Source: Bradyrhizobium sp. SRL28
GTDB lineage: Bacteria > Pseudomonadota > Alphaproteobacteria > Rhizobiales > Xanthobacteraceae
Length of the DNA: 64,000 bases
NCBI RefSeq assembly: GCF_018596315.1
Contig: NZ_JAHEAG010000006.1
Location: 1 to 64,000, forward strand
Reading direction: 5' to 3'
The position numbers and the translations under genes were made by a program. Below are positions 46,455 through 57,345 of this stretch, one piece after another. The notes under the pieces were generated by a model that saw nothing but the letters and a program-made list of their open reading frames with translations, searched no databases and was not told the DNA's origin. Positions within the stretch are counted from its first letter, which is position 1, and each line of letters starts with the position of its first letter.

Positions 46455-47375
46455 CTAGTTCTTGCGCTCCGCGACGAAGTGCGCGGCTGCCCGCAATATC
46501 TCGCCCTTCGCCCCGAAGATCGACAGCGCGGAATCGGCCCGCGCCAGGAGATCGCGCACGCGCTGCTTGGCGCCGTCGATGCCGAGCTGGGTGACGAAGG
46601 TAGTCTTGCCGAGCGCCGCATCCTGGCCGGTCTGCTTGCCGAGCGCCTCGGCGTCGCCTTCGACGTCGAGCAGATCGTCGGCGATCTGGAACGCCTCGCC
46701 GAGCGCGCGGCCGTAATCGTCGAGCGCCTGGTATTCCTTCTGTGAGGACTGGCCGAGGATCGCACCCGCGATGCAGCCATAGCGCAATAGCGCGCCGGTC
46801 TTCATCTGCTGCACCCGTGCCACGTCGACCGGCTCGCGGTCGCCGAACCGCCCCTCGCCCGCGAGGTCGAGGATCTGGCCGCCGACCATGCCGCCAATGC
46901 CGGAGGCGCGCGCCAGCGCCCGCGTCAGCAACAGGCGCACATTGGCGTCCTTGTGGATCTCGTCGCGGGTGACGATGTCGAACGCCAGCGTCAACAGGCC
47001 GTCGCCGGCGAGGATCGCGGTGGCGTCGTCGGTATTCTTGTGCAGGGTGGGCCGTCCGCGGCGCAGGTCGCTGTTGTCCATCGCCGGCAGATCGTCATGG
47101 ATCAGGGAATAGCAATGGATGCATTCCAGTGCGGCGCCGACAAGCAAGGCAGCGTCTCGCGGAACCCCGAACACGGCCGAACTTTCGACCGCCAGAAAAG
47201 GGCGCAGTCGCTTTCCGCCGTTGAGGCTGGAATAGCGCATCGCGTCCATCAGCCGCTTCGGCCGGGCAATCTCGTCCGGCAAGAGCGTGTCGGAGAGCAG
47301 CTTTGCCAGCAGAGCTTCGGTATCGTCCGCGGTCTGGTCCAGGCGTTTGGAAAAATCGGCAGTGGCGGTGGTCAT
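46455..47375 (-). CDS. ispA: Polyprenyl (farnesyl/geranylgeranyl) diphosphate synthase
   Basis: A 306-residue trans-prenyltransferase that chains isopentenyl diphosphate units. The first Asp-rich motif DDLPAMD is at 94-100, followed by RRGRPT. The second, DDLLDVEGD, lies near 230. The two residues just before the first motif's helix (CIHCYSLIH) include small and polar side chains, compatible with a short-chain product. The start at 47375 gives family length. It uses precursors from the pathway containing IspG. Confidence 0.9.
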   Translation of the reverse strand: MTTATADFSKRLDQTADDTEALLAKLLSDTLLPDEIARPKRLMDAMRYSSLNGGKRLRPFLAVESSAVFGVPRDAALLVGAALECIHCYSLIHDDLPAMDNSDLRRGRPTLHKNTDDATAILAGDGLLTLAFDIVTRDEIHKDANVRLLLTRALARASGIGGMVGGQILDLAGEGRFGDREPVDVARVQQMKTGALLRYGCIAGAILGQSSQKEYQALDDYGRALGEAFQIADDLLDVEGDAEALGKQTGQDAALGKTTFVTQLGIDGAKQRVRDLLARADSALSIFGAKGEILRAAAHFVAERKN

Positions 47376-47552
47376 TAAGAATAGCTCCAGATCAATTTGG
47401 CCGGACAATCGTTGATGGCAACGGCTTCGTCAATTCCATGACGGAGGTCACAAAAGCGCTGGAAAACGCACGAAATATCATGGAGATGTCACGAGGGTGG
47501 GGCCTGATCACCGGCCCCGGGCCGGCCTGGGCTGAACCGGAAGCATCCAATT

Positions 47553-48224
<672 letters not shown>

Positions 48225-48377
48225 GCCAATTTTCGGCCCCTTTAACCGCAAGCTGGCCTAGCTTTACGCCATCCCATCCTCTATAAGCGCGGCCTTATCG
48301 GCATCGCAGCCCGTGCGCGCAGCGCTGGGCCGTCCGGTTTTGGACGATGCCTCCGACAACACCCCTAGAGGACCGTT

Positions 48378-48560
48378 ATGGCCGTTCCCAGAAGAAAAAC
48401 ATCGCCCTCGCGGCGTGGCATGCGCCGCTCGGCGGACGCGCTGAAGAAGCCGACCTATGCCGAGGACAAGGATTCCGGCGAACTGCGCCGTCCGCACCAC
48501 CTCGACCTCAAGACCGGCATGTATAAGGGCCGGCAGGTGCTGAAAAAGAAGGAATCCTGA
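48378..48560 (+). CDS. rpmF: 50S ribosomal protein L32
   Basis: A 60-residue basic ribosomal protein. The N-terminus [20 protein letters not shown] is diagnostic for bL32. The zinc-type cysteines seen in some bL32 proteins are absent, as is usual for alphaproteobacteria. It is flanked by genes of unrelated function on the same strand. Confidence 0.96.
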   Translation: MAVPRRKTSPSRRGMRRSADALKKPTYAEDKDSGELRRPHHLDLKTGMYKGRQVLKKKES

Positions 48561-48694
48561 TCGGGTTCGGGGATAAGGCGTCGCTTTTAGCGGCGTCTGC
48601 CCGAATTTGGCCAACGAGTGGGCCAACGGTTCCACCAGGGCGAAGCGATGCTTCGCCGGGGGACATTCCGGTTTTCTAGGAAGGCGCGATACCC

Positions 48695-49423
48695 ATGGTC
48701 GGTTTTCCGCTGCTTCTGATTCCGCTCGCGATCTACAATATCATCGTCTTTCTGATGCCCGACGTCTCGTTCACCGATCCGCTGGTGAAGGTGACATTGA
48801 TGTCGGGTGCGGAATGGGCGGTGACGCTGAGCGACGTGCTGCTTACGCTCGCCATCCTGCTGCTGCTCGCCGAAGTCATCAAGGGCGCGCGCCCCGGCGC
48901 GAAATATCTCACCGACCATCTGCTGTCGCTGATCGTGTTCGGCGCGGCGGCGGCCGAATTCGTGCTGTGGCCGAAGTTCGGCACCTCGACCTATTTCCTG
49001 CTGACGGCATTGTCGCTGGTGGATTTCCTCTCCGGCCTTGCACTGCGAACGCGGCGCCGTGCCGTTGCGGTCGCGGCAGCGCCTGCGCCTCCGCCAAAAG
49101 CCGCCGCAAAAGTCGAGGCACCCGCGGCCGCGGCCGCGCCCGAACCTGAGCCCGCGAAGGCAGCGCCACCTGCTCCTGTTGCCCCATCGGTACCGGCGGC
49201 AGCATCTGTCGCGGAAGCCGTGCTGCAGGATCACCCCGAACCGAAACACCCCGAACCGAAACCGGTGCAGCCTGCCGTTGCGCCCGAGGCGGCCGCGCCG
49301 AAGACGCCTTCACCGGAAATCCCGTCGCCGGAGGTCCAGTCACCGGAAATCCCGTCACCGGGACTGCAGCCGGGCCCAGGCTTTCCGCACCCGCCGGATA
49401 AGCCGGACACGCCTCAGCGCTGA
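48695..49423 (+). CDS. Membrane protein with Pro/Ala-rich tail, unknown function
   Basis: A 242-residue protein. Residues 1-120 hold about four membrane segments (MVGFPLLLIPLAIYNIIVF, SDVLLTLAILLLLAEV, SLIVFGAAAAEFVLW, FLLTALSLVDFLSGL). Residues 122-242 are almost wholly Pro, Ala, Glu, Lys and Val, with short repeats such as HPEPK and SPEIPSPE. The tail looks disordered and may span the periplasm or act as a tether. No named family recognised. Confidence 0.75.
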   Translation: MVGFPLLLIPLAIYNIIVFLMPDVSFTDPLVKVTLMSGAEWAVTLSDVLLTLAILLLLAEVIKGARPGAKYLTDHLLSLIVFGAAAAEFVLWPKFGTSTYFLLTALSLVDFLSGLALRTRRRAVAVAAAPAPPPKAAAKVEAPAAAAAPEPEPAKAAPPAPVAPSVPAAASVAEAVLQDHPEPKHPEPKPVQPAVAPEAAAPKTPSPEIPSPEVQSPEIPSPGLQPGPGFPHPPDKPDTPQR

Positions 49424-49491
49424 CTCATAGCGTTTTCGAGCGAAGCAGGGGAATCCCGGTTCGTGTCAAGAAACGCGTAGAAACAAAAAAG

Positions 49492-49776
49492 CTAGATGGT
49501 TTGCCGTGTCCGGAAGCTGGTGCCGGACCGCCGGATTTGGCTGGCGCCATAGGCCGTCTGCGCATCCGCCAGCGAAGCCCGCCGCAGGCCACGGGTCTGC
49601 GGCGCCTGCTCGGCGGTTGCGATCAACTGGGCGACGAAGGTCGGATCGGGCCGCGGCGCCGGTCGCGGCGTCCGGTGCACGGGCTGGGTCACCGGCACCA
49701 GCTCGACGCAGGCCGGCTCGTCGAGGTTGACGAACTCGCCGTCCAAAATTTCGTCTGATCGATCGATATCCAGCAT
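49492..49776 (-). CDS. Conserved small protein of unknown function
   Basis: A 94-residue, mostly polar protein. Its N-terminus MLDIDRSDEILDGEFVNLDE is acidic and its C-terminus is basic. It is likely a lineage-restricted conserved protein. No domain is recognised. It is convergent with the Pro-rich membrane protein gene. Confidence 0.55.
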   Translation of the reverse strand: MLDIDRSDEILDGEFVNLDEPACVELVPVTQPVHRTPRPAPRPDPTFVAQLIATAEQAPQTRGLRRASLADAQTAYGASQIRRSGTSFRTRQTI

Positions 49777-50006
49777 CGCACACCGTAACCGGCTAAACTG
49801 TCACGTTTTGGGACGTTACGCCCCACTGCGATCTGACCTCGCAAGACCTATGCCGCTTCCTCTCGGTTCGTTCCTACCGAGCCCGGGAAGTCCACGAAAC
49901 ATGGTTTCCAGATTATTTATGAACTTGGCCTAGTCTCAAGTTCGAAAGAGCCACTATCCTCAGGCGATGGGAATCACCCGACGGTGTCCCGAATCGAGGC
50001 GCCCTG

Positions 50007-51698
50007 ATGCTTCCTGTCCCGCAAGCCTCCAGCATCCTTGCCTCGCTCGGTCAGGCGGCCTTCCTCTGGGACCTGACGGCGGACACCATCGCCTGGAGCG
50101 ACAATGCCGGCGCGGTCTTCACCGATATTCCGGCGGAGGCGCTGGCCAGCGGCTCCGCCTTCGCCAGGCTGATCGAGCCCTCCCGTTCGATCCGGACCGA
50201 GGCGCTCGCTCAATCGGCGCCGGCACGGGGCGGTGAAGGCGTCGCCTACCGGATCGAATATGGGTTGCGGGCCGCGGCCTCGGCGCCGGTGATCTGGATC
50301 GAGGAGACCGGGTGCTGGTTTGCAGGGCCCGACGGCAAGCCGGTGCGCGCGGAAGGCATCGTTCGTGTCAACAACGAGCGCCACGCCCGCGACGAGCAGC
50401 TCATGCGGCTGTCGAGGCACGATCCGCTGACCGGTGAACTCAATCGCACGCATCTGGTCGCCGCGCTGGCGGAAACGATCGAAGAAACCATGCGTTTCCG
50501 GTCCGGTTCCGCCTTCATGCTGATCGGCATCGATCATCTGGCGCGCGTCAACGACGCCTTCGGCTTCGACGTGGCGGACGCCGTGATCGCCGAAGTCGGA
50601 AAACGCATCCGCGCCAAGCTGCGCGGTGGCGACGTGCTCGGCCGGTTCTCCGGCAACAAGTTCGGACTGATCTTGAGGAACTGTACGGTCGACGACACCA
50701 ATACTGCTGGCGAGCGCTTCCTGGCAGGAATCCGCGACGAGGTGATCCCGACCAAATCCGGTCCCGTCTCGGTAACGGCCTCGATCGGCGCCGTCACCAT
50801 ACCGCGCCATGCCCGCAACGCCGATGAGGCTGTCAACCGCGCCCAGGAAACACTCGACGGCGCGAAGCGGCGCCGCGCCGGATCGTTCTCGCTGTGGCGT
50901 CCCAATGTCGAGCGTGATGCCCAGCGCCGGGTCAACATCCGCGTCACCGACGAGATCGTCACCGCGCTCAACGAGCGCCGCATCGTCACCGCGTTCGAGC
51001 CGGTGGTGGAAGCGCGCTCGCGGCAGCCGGCGTTCTACGAGTGCCTGGTGCGGATGGAGCAGGCGGACGGCCAGGCGCTGCTGGCGCCCGACATCGTTCC
51101 GGTCGCGGAGCGGTTGGGCCTGATCCGGCTGGTCGATCACCGCGTGCTCGAGCTCGCGGTCGCCGAACTTGCGGCGTCGCCGAATGTGCGGCTCAGCCTC
51201 AACATCTCGCCCGACACCACGATGGACCCCGACTGGTGGACTTCGATCGAATCGCTGATGCAGGCCCATCCCGGCGCCGGCGAGCGGCTGATCGTCGAAA
51301 TCACCGAAACGGTTGCGATCCAGGATATCGACGACGTCCGCGGTTTCGTCACTCGCTTGAAGAATTTCGGCAGCCAGATCGCGATCGACGATTTCGGCGC
51401 CGGCTACACTTCATTCCGAAATTTGCGCAAGCTCGGCGTCGATATCGTGAAGATCGACGGCGCCTTCGTGCAGAACATCGCGCGCTCCGCGGACGATCGC
51501 GCCTTCGTGCATACGCTGATCGATCTGGCGCGGCGGCTGCAGATCAAGACGGTCGCGGAATGGGTGCAGGATGAGGAAGCCGCCGTGATGCTGCGCGAAT
51601 GGGGCTGCGATTACATCCAGGGCCGCCTGATCGGGCTGGCCTCGCCGGAACGGCCGTGGGCTGTGGCGGGTGATGCGGTGCTGCCGGCGGCGGGTTAG
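50007..51698 (+). CDS. PAS-GGDEF-EAL protein with degenerate GGDEF motif
   Basis: A 563-residue cyclic-di-GMP signalling protein. An N-terminal PAS-like sensor covers about 10-125, then a GGDEF domain in which the signature is SGNKF (215-219), so cyclase activity is unlikely. The EAL domain starts near 310; its signature is ECL (345-347), while catalytic residues are kept: Asn399 (SLNIS), Glu431 (EITET), Asp461/Asp462 (DDFG), Lys482 and Glu518. It is probably a phosphodiesterase controlled by the upstream domains. No membrane segment. Confidence 0.9.
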   Translation: MLPVPQASSILASLGQAAFLWDLTADTIAWSDNAGAVFTDIPAEALASGSAFARLIEPSRSIRTEALAQSAPARGGEGVAYRIEYGLRAAASAPVIWIEETGCWFAGPDGKPVRAEGIVRVNNERHARDEQLMRLSRHDPLTGELNRTHLVAALAETIEETMRFRSGSAFMLIGIDHLARVNDAFGFDVADAVIAEVGKRIRAKLRGGDVLGRFSGNKFGLILRNCTVDDTNTAGERFLAGIRDEVIPTKSGPVSVTASIGAVTIPRHARNADEAVNRAQETLDGAKRRRAGSFSLWRPNVERDAQRRVNIRVTDEIVTALNERRIVTAFEPVVEARSRQPAFYECLVRMEQADGQALLAPDIVPVAERLGLIRLVDHRVLELAVAELAASPNVRLSLNISPDTTMDPDWWTSIESLMQAHPGAGERLIVEITETVAIQDIDDVRGFVTRLKNFGSQIAIDDFGAGYTSFRNLRKLGVDIVKIDGAFVQNIARSADDRAFVHTLIDLARRLQIKTVAEWVQDEEAAVMLREWGCDYIQGRLIGLASPERPWAVAGDAVLPAAG

Positions 51699-51710
51699 CT
51701 CCCCCCCGCC

Positions 51711-51829
51711 GTCGTCCCCGCGAACGCGGGGACCCATACGCCGCGGCCCTTCAATGGGGCAATCGGGTAGACGACTTCGCTAAACAATCAACGCTGGTGG
51801 TTATGGGTCCCTGCTTTCGCAGGGACGAC
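51711..51829. repeat. Composite palindromic repeat, copy 4
   Basis: Left arm GTCGTCCCCGCGAACGCGGG with inner end CCCATACGCCGCGG; right arm GGTGGTTATGGGTCCCTGC ending in GGGACGAC. It separates the EAL gene from the convergent phaR gene. Confidence 0.85.
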
Positions 51830-51856
51830 AATGGAGAGAGATCCGACGAAAGAGTC

Positions 51857-52456
51857 TCACTCTTCCTTCTTCGGCTCTTTCGACATGCGCTCGAGCCGTT
51901 CCTGCATGTCCTTCATCTGGCGGCGAAGATCGTCGATGTTGTCTTCTTCGGCCGCCGGCTCCGGCACCTTCTCCAACTCGGACGACGTCGAGCCGGGGCG
52001 CGGCGGCACGAACGGCTTGAACATCGAGAACGTCTGCTGAAACAATTCCATGTTGCGGCGGACATGTTCCTCGAGCGGCGCAAACGGCGTTCCACTGAAG
52101 GTGTTGGTGAGCTGCTTGCGGAATTTTTCCTGCTCGCGCGTCAGCGTGTCGATCGACTGCTCCAGATATTTCGGCACCACCATCTGCATGCTGTCGCCGT
52201 AGAAGCGGATCAACTGCCGCAGGAAGGTAGTCGGCAATAAATTTTGTCCGGCCTTGTTTTCCTGTTCGAAGATGATCTGCGCCAGCACCGAGCGGGTGAT
52301 GTCGTCGCCGGTCTTGGCGTCGTAGACGAGAAAGTCCTCGCCATCCTTCACCATCGCCGCGAGATCCTCGAGCGTCACGTAGGTGCTGGTGCCGGTATTA
52401 TAGAGCCGCCGGTTGGCGTATTTCTTGATGGTCGTAGGTTGGTCTGACTTTGCCAT
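51857..52456 (-). CDS. phaR: Polyhydroxyalkanoate synthesis regulator PhaR
   Basis: A 199-residue regulator of polyhydroxybutyrate metabolism. The N-terminal DNA-binding domain has the diagnostic KKYANRRLYNTGTSTYVTLE, and the following domain binds PHB. The C-terminal tail is charged with a short coiled coil (DDLRRQMKDMQERLERM). The start MAKSDQP at 52456 is chosen over an upstream ATG. It is divergent from phaA, and a TGC/GCA-type site lies in between. Confidence 0.94.
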   Translation of the reverse strand: MAKSDQPTTIKKYANRRLYNTGTSTYVTLEDLAAMVKDGEDFLVYDAKTGDDITRSVLAQIIFEQENKAGQNLLPTTFLRQLIRFYGDSMQMVVPKYLEQSIDTLTREQEKFRKQLTNTFSGTPFAPLEEHVRRNMELFQQTFSMFKPFVPPRPGSTSSELEKVPEPAAEEDNIDDLRRQMKDMQERLERMSKEPKKEE

Positions 52457-52772
52457 AAGCTCACACAATACACCGAGAGCGGGGAACCCGACGGCATCGC
52501 CGACGGGCAGACGAGCAACGCAACGCAGCAAAGTAAGCATTTTCAATGCGGTTCGGCTACCGTTTTGTGCGGCACGGTTAATTCCAAGGCATGGACGCTG
52601 CTATGGAAACCCTCACGGGGATCAATTTGAATGCGCCGCGGCAGGATTTTGGCCCCTGGCCGATTGACATGGATCAACGGGGTTAACAGGATGAGGTGAG
52701 AGACAGGCACGCCAACCGGCCGCCCGCCGTCGAAGCAACCTCAAGCCCAAGAAACCAAATAAGGAGATGTCC
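52457..52772. promoter_or_regulatory. phaR-phaA divergent control region
   Basis: About 316 bases between two divergent genes. CGCAACGCAGCA at 52519-52530 differs by one base from the PhaR consensus TGCRNYGCASMA as I recall it from Bradyrhizobium work. AAGGAG at 52761-52766 is the ribosome site for phaA. Other content is unremarkable. Promoter hexamers were not confidently placed. Confidence 0.4.
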
Positions 52773-53951
<1,179 letters not shown>

Positions 53952-54022
53952 ACTAAAGGCAGAGTGACTGGTTGAATGATGAAAAGATCATCTCGCAACC
54001 TCGGCTCGAATTGGTAAAAATG

Positions 54023-54050
54023 AAATGCCCGGCCTCGCGCCGGGCATTTT
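54023..54050 (+). terminator. Hairpin with T-run between phaA and phaB
   Basis: AAATGCCCGGC and GCCGGGCATTT form an 11-bp stem around a short CTCGC loop and end in TTTT, a classical factor-independent terminator. It should limit read-through from phaA to phaB. Confidence 0.8.
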
Positions 54051-54157
54051 CATCTTACGCAGGCGTTTTCAACAACGCTTCAAACCTAAGGCTGAGCTTC
54101 GTCAAAAGACCGGGACAATTCCGGCTTATAAAGAAGACCACCAAGGAGGACTACGAC

Positions 54158-54883
54158 ATGGCACGTGTTGCATTGGTTACGGGGGGTACGAGGGGCATTG
54201 GCGCGGCGATCAGCAAGGCGCTGAAGGCTGCGGGTTACAAGGTTGCGGCGAGCTACGCCGGCAACGACGCCGCCGCCGAAAAATTCAAATCGGAGACCGG
54301 CATCCCCGTTTACAAATGGGATGTCAGCTCGTTCGACGCCTGTGCCGAGGGCATCAAGAAGGTCGAGGGCGACCTCGGTCCGATCGACGTGCTCATCAAC
54401 AATGCCGGCATCACCAAGGATGGCGCCTTCCACAAGATGACGCTCGATCAGTGGAACGCGGTCATCAACACCAATCTCGGCTCGCTGTTCAACATGACGC
54501 GCCCGGTGATCGAGGGCATGCGCGCCCGCAAGTTCGGCCGCATCATCAATATCTCCTCAATCAACGGCCAGAAGGGACAGTTCGGCCAGGTCAATTATTC
54601 GGCGGCGAAAGCCGGCGACATCGGCTTCACCAAGGCGCTGGCGCTGGAGAACGCCAAGGGCGGCATCACCGTGAATGCGATCTGCCCCGGCTACATCAAC
54701 ACCGAAATGGTGCAGGCGGTGCCGAAGGACGTTCTGGAGAAGAGCATCCTGCCGCTGATCCCGGTCAACCGTCTCGGCGAGCCCGAGGAAATCGCCCGCG
54801 CGGTGGTGTTCCTCGCCGCAGACGAGGCCGGTGGCATCACCGGTTCGACCATGACCGTCAACGGTGGGCAGTACATGGTTTGA
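54158..54883 (+). CDS. phaB: Acetoacetyl-CoA reductase
   Basis: A 241-residue short-chain dehydrogenase that reduces acetoacetyl-CoA to (R)-3-hydroxybutyryl-CoA with NADPH. The cofactor motif TGGTRGIGAAI is at residues 8-18 and the catalytic pair is Tyr147 and Lys151 (NYSAAK). AAGGAGG precedes the ATG at 54158. It provides the monomer for PHB; phaC is not in this window. Confidence 0.95.
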   Translation: MARVALVTGGTRGIGAAISKALKAAGYKVAASYAGNDAAAEKFKSETGIPVYKWDVSSFDACAEGIKKVEGDLGPIDVLINNAGITKDGAFHKMTLDQWNAVINTNLGSLFNMTRPVIEGMRARKFGRIINISSINGQKGQFGQVNYSAAKAGDIGFTKALALENAKGGITVNAICPGYINTEMVQAVPKDVLEKSILPLIPVNRLGEPEEIARAVVFLAADEAGGITGSTMTVNGGQYMV

Positions 54884-54935
54884 CGGCGTCTCGTCATCGC
54901 ATGGCTGTTGCATGTCGCAACGGCTCATAAAAAGT

Positions 54936-55060
54936 CGTCATGCCCGGGCTTGTCCCGGGCATCCACGTCTTTACAACCAGCGGCAAGAAAGACGTGGATG
55001 GCCGGGCATAGGCGAGCGTAAGCGACGCCGTCCTTCAGACGGCTATGCCCGGCCATGACG
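54936..55060. repeat. Palindromic repeat (CGTCATGCCCGG family)
   Basis: CGTCATGCCCGGGCTTGTCCCGGGC at the left pairs within itself and with TATGCCCGGCCATGACG at the right. Inner ATCCACGTCTTT and AAAGACGTGGAT are also inverted. It lies between phaB and the transporter gene, ending close to the latter's start. Confidence 0.75.
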
Positions 55061-55074
55061 AGAGAACTCTGCTA

Positions 55075-55941
55075 ATGACTCCCCGTACCGCCACATTGAT
55101 CGGACTGACCGCGATCCTGATGTGGTCGCTGCTGTCGGTCCTGACGGTCGCCACGGGGAAAATTCCCGCGTTCCAGCTTGCCGCCATGACATTTGCGATC
55201 GGCGCCTTGGTCGCCTTCGCAAGTTTCCTGTTTCGGCCCTCTGCCTTTGGTGCGTTGAAGCAGCCGCCGGTCGCCTGGGTCGTCGGTGTCGGCGGCCTGT
55301 TCGGCTATCACGCGCTGTATTTCCTCGCGCTGCGCTTCGCGCCGCCCGCGGAAGCGGGGTTGTTGAATTATCTCTGGCCGCTGTTGATCGTGCTGTTCTC
55401 TTCGCTATTGCCGGGCGAGCGATTGGCGCCGCATCACATCATCGGCGCGCTGCTTGGGCTTGCCGGCACCGTGTTGCTGTTCGCCGGCAATGGCGCGAGC
55501 TTTACGCCCGGCCAGATACCGGGACTGGCCGCAGCCTTCGTCGCCGCCTTTGTGTGGGCGGCTTACTCGGTGATGTCGCGCAAGCTCAAGGCGGTGCCGA
55601 CCGATGCGGTCGCCGGCTTCTGTCTCGCCACCGCGCTGCTGGCCGCGCTTGTGCATGGCATGGTCGAGACCACGGTGTGGCCGGAGACGATCGGGCAGTG
55701 GCTGGCGATCATTGCGCTCGGCGTCGGGCCGGTGGGGGCTGCGTTCTTCGTCTGGGACATCGGCATGAAACGCGGCGATATCCGCGTGCTCGGCGCCGCG
55801 TCCTACGCGACGCCGTTGCTGTCGACGGCGTTTCTGATTTTTGCGGGCTTCGCGCAGCCGACCGCGACGATTGCCATCGCTGCGATCCTGATCGCGGGCG
55901 GCGGCTTGATTGCGGCGAAGGATATGGTTTGGAAAAAGTAG
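55075..55941 (+). CDS. EamA/DMT family transporter (aromatic amino acid exporter-like)
   Basis: A 288-residue membrane protein with ten hydrophobic segments. The first repeat opens with TATLIGLTAILMWSLLSVLT and the second with PGLAAAFVAAFVWAAYSVMSRK. This spacing, with YLWPLLIVLFSSLLPGE, recalls the YddG-type aromatic amino acid exporters. Substrate is inference. An alternative start at 55045 lies inside the repeat and is less likely. Confidence 0.85.
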   Translation: MTPRTATLIGLTAILMWSLLSVLTVATGKIPAFQLAAMTFAIGALVAFASFLFRPSAFGALKQPPVAWVVGVGGLFGYHALYFLALRFAPPAEAGLLNYLWPLLIVLFSSLLPGERLAPHHIIGALLGLAGTVLLFAGNGASFTPGQIPGLAAAFVAAFVWAAYSVMSRKLKAVPTDAVAGFCLATALLAALVHGMVETTVWPETIGQWLAIIALGVGPVGAAFFVWDIGMKRGDIRVLGAASYATPLLSTAFLIFAGFAQPTATIAIAAILIAGGGLIAAKDMVWKK

Positions 55942-56020
55942 GTGGGCAAAGCGCAGCGTGCCCACCATCTATCCACACATGCATCTTTGGATGGTGGGCC
56001 TGCTTCGCTTTGCCCACCCT
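55940..56020. repeat. Palindromic repeat (GGTGGGCAAAGCG family)
   Basis: AGGTGGGCAAAGCG and CGCTTTGCCCACCCT are inverted outer arms, with CCCACCATCTAT / GATGGTGGG pairing inside. It lies between convergent genes and may stop transcription from both. Confidence 0.75.
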
Positions 56021-56026
56021 ACGAAA

Positions 56027-56458
56027 TCACGCCGGCTCCCAATTCTTCGGCGCCAGTTCAAACTTCGCAAACTCGAATCCCGGCGCAACCGTGCAACCGA
56101 CCAGCGTCCAGTCGCCGGTGCTCTCGGCGGCCTGCCAGGCATGCGGCGGCACGATCGCCTGCGGCGCTTCGCCGGCCGTGAGATCTGCGCCGAGCTTCAC
56201 GCTGCGCTGTCCGTTATCATCAGCGATTTGCAGCGTCAGCGCCGCGCCCGCGTAATAATGCCAGGTCTCCACGGCGTCGATGCGATGCCAGTGCGAGCGT
56301 TCGCCGCGCGCCAGCAGAAAATAGATCGCGGTCGATCGCGAGCGTCCATCGGCGTCCACGCTGATATCGCGAAACGTCTCGCGATAATGCCCGCCTTCGG
56401 GATGCGGCGTCAGGTCGAGCCGCGCGACGATCTCGGCGGCTTCTTTCGAAAGCGCCAT
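56027..56458 (-). CDS. DUF985 (cupin_5) family protein
   Basis: A 143-residue cupin-fold protein. The signature LTPHPEGGHYRETFR followed by TAIYFLLARGERSHWHRID and ETWHYYAGAALTLQI is that of DUF985. The fold binds metal or sugar-like ligands; the biochemical role is unsettled. Its start overlaps the stop of gloB by one base, so the two are co-translated. Confidence 0.88.
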   Translation of the reverse strand: MALSKEAAEIVARLDLTPHPEGGHYRETFRDISVDADGRSRSTAIYFLLARGERSHWHRIDAVETWHYYAGAALTLQIADDNGQRSVKLGADLTAGEAPQAIVPPHAWQAAESTGDWTLVGCTVAPGFEFAKFELAPKNWEPA

Positions 56459-57225
56459 CAGGACTTGTTCTTGCGTTCGCGGAGTTCGCCGAACACTTCG
56501 ACGGCGCTGGCGCCCTTCATGTGCAGCTTCGCCGCCACCGACGGCTCATCGGCGCGCAGGAATACGTTGGTCTTCTTCTCCTCGCCCAGCAGCACCGGGA
56601 TCGTCGGCTTGTTCTCGGCGCGCAGCCGCGTCACTTCCTCGGCGCGTGCCTTCAGCGCGGGGTTATCGCCGTCGACTGACAGCGCGAACTTGACGTTGGA
56701 GGCGGTATATTCATGGCCGCAATAGAGTTTGAAATCGTCGGGCAGCGCGCGCAGTTTTAGTAGCGAGTCCCACATCATGGGATAGGTGCCCTCGAATACA
56801 CGGCCGCAGCCGATCGAGAATAGCGTATCGGCAGCGAATACGGCTTTGTCACCGTCGAACACATAGGAAATATGGTCGAGCGTATGGCCCGGGGTTTCCA
56901 GCACCCGCACCAGCAGGCTTCCCACCTTGATCACATCGCCATGGGCCGCGCGCAGGTCGACATTGGCGATCTTGGTGGACTTGTCGTTGGGGGCAACGAC
57001 CCGGCAATTATATTTCTGCTTCAGTTCGGCGACGCCGCCGACATGGTCGTGATGGTGGTGGGTGACGAGAATATCCGTCAGCGTCCAGCCCTCGCGCTCC
57101 AGCGCCTTGATGATCGGCGCGGCTTCCGGCGCGTCGATCGATGCGGTGGCCTTGGTCGCGGGATCGTGGATCAAATAGCCGAAATTGTCGCTGAGGCAGG
57201 TGAAGGTGCGAATTTCCGCGGCCAT
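56458..57225 (-). CDS. gloB: Hydroxyacylglutathione hydrolase (glyoxalase II)
   Basis: A 255-residue metallo-beta-lactamase-fold enzyme that hydrolyses S-lactoylglutathione. The dinuclear metal motif THHHHDHVGG (residues 55-64) is clear, with later ligands in TPGHTLDHISY and the glutathione-binding YCGHEYT. The start MAAEIRTF at 57225 gives family length. It overlaps the downstream cupin gene by one base and is divergent from a methyltransferase. Confidence 0.93.
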   Translation of the reverse strand: MAAEIRTFTCLSDNFGYLIHDPATKATASIDAPEAAPIIKALEREGWTLTDILVTHHHHDHVGGVAELKQKYNCRVVAPNDKSTKIANVDLRAAHGDVIKVGSLLVRVLETPGHTLDHISYVFDGDKAVFAADTLFSIGCGRVFEGTYPMMWDSLLKLRALPDDFKLYCGHEYTASNVKFALSVDGDNPALKARAEEVTRLRAENKPTIPVLLGEEKKTNVFLRADEPSVAAKLHMKGASAVEVFGELRERKNKS

Positions 57226-57345
57226 GATAACTCCATGAGTAAGGCTTTCAGCCCCATTGGGTATCAAGAAATATGGCGTTAACGCTCACGCGGCAATGCC
57301 ATTTTCGGCGCGCCGCAATGAAACACGGTGTGGTAGATTGCGCTC

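Noticed and set aside
51041-51574. Alternative frame inside the EAL gene
   Set aside because: Arg-rich shadow frame overlapping the catalytic EAL residues of the real protein.
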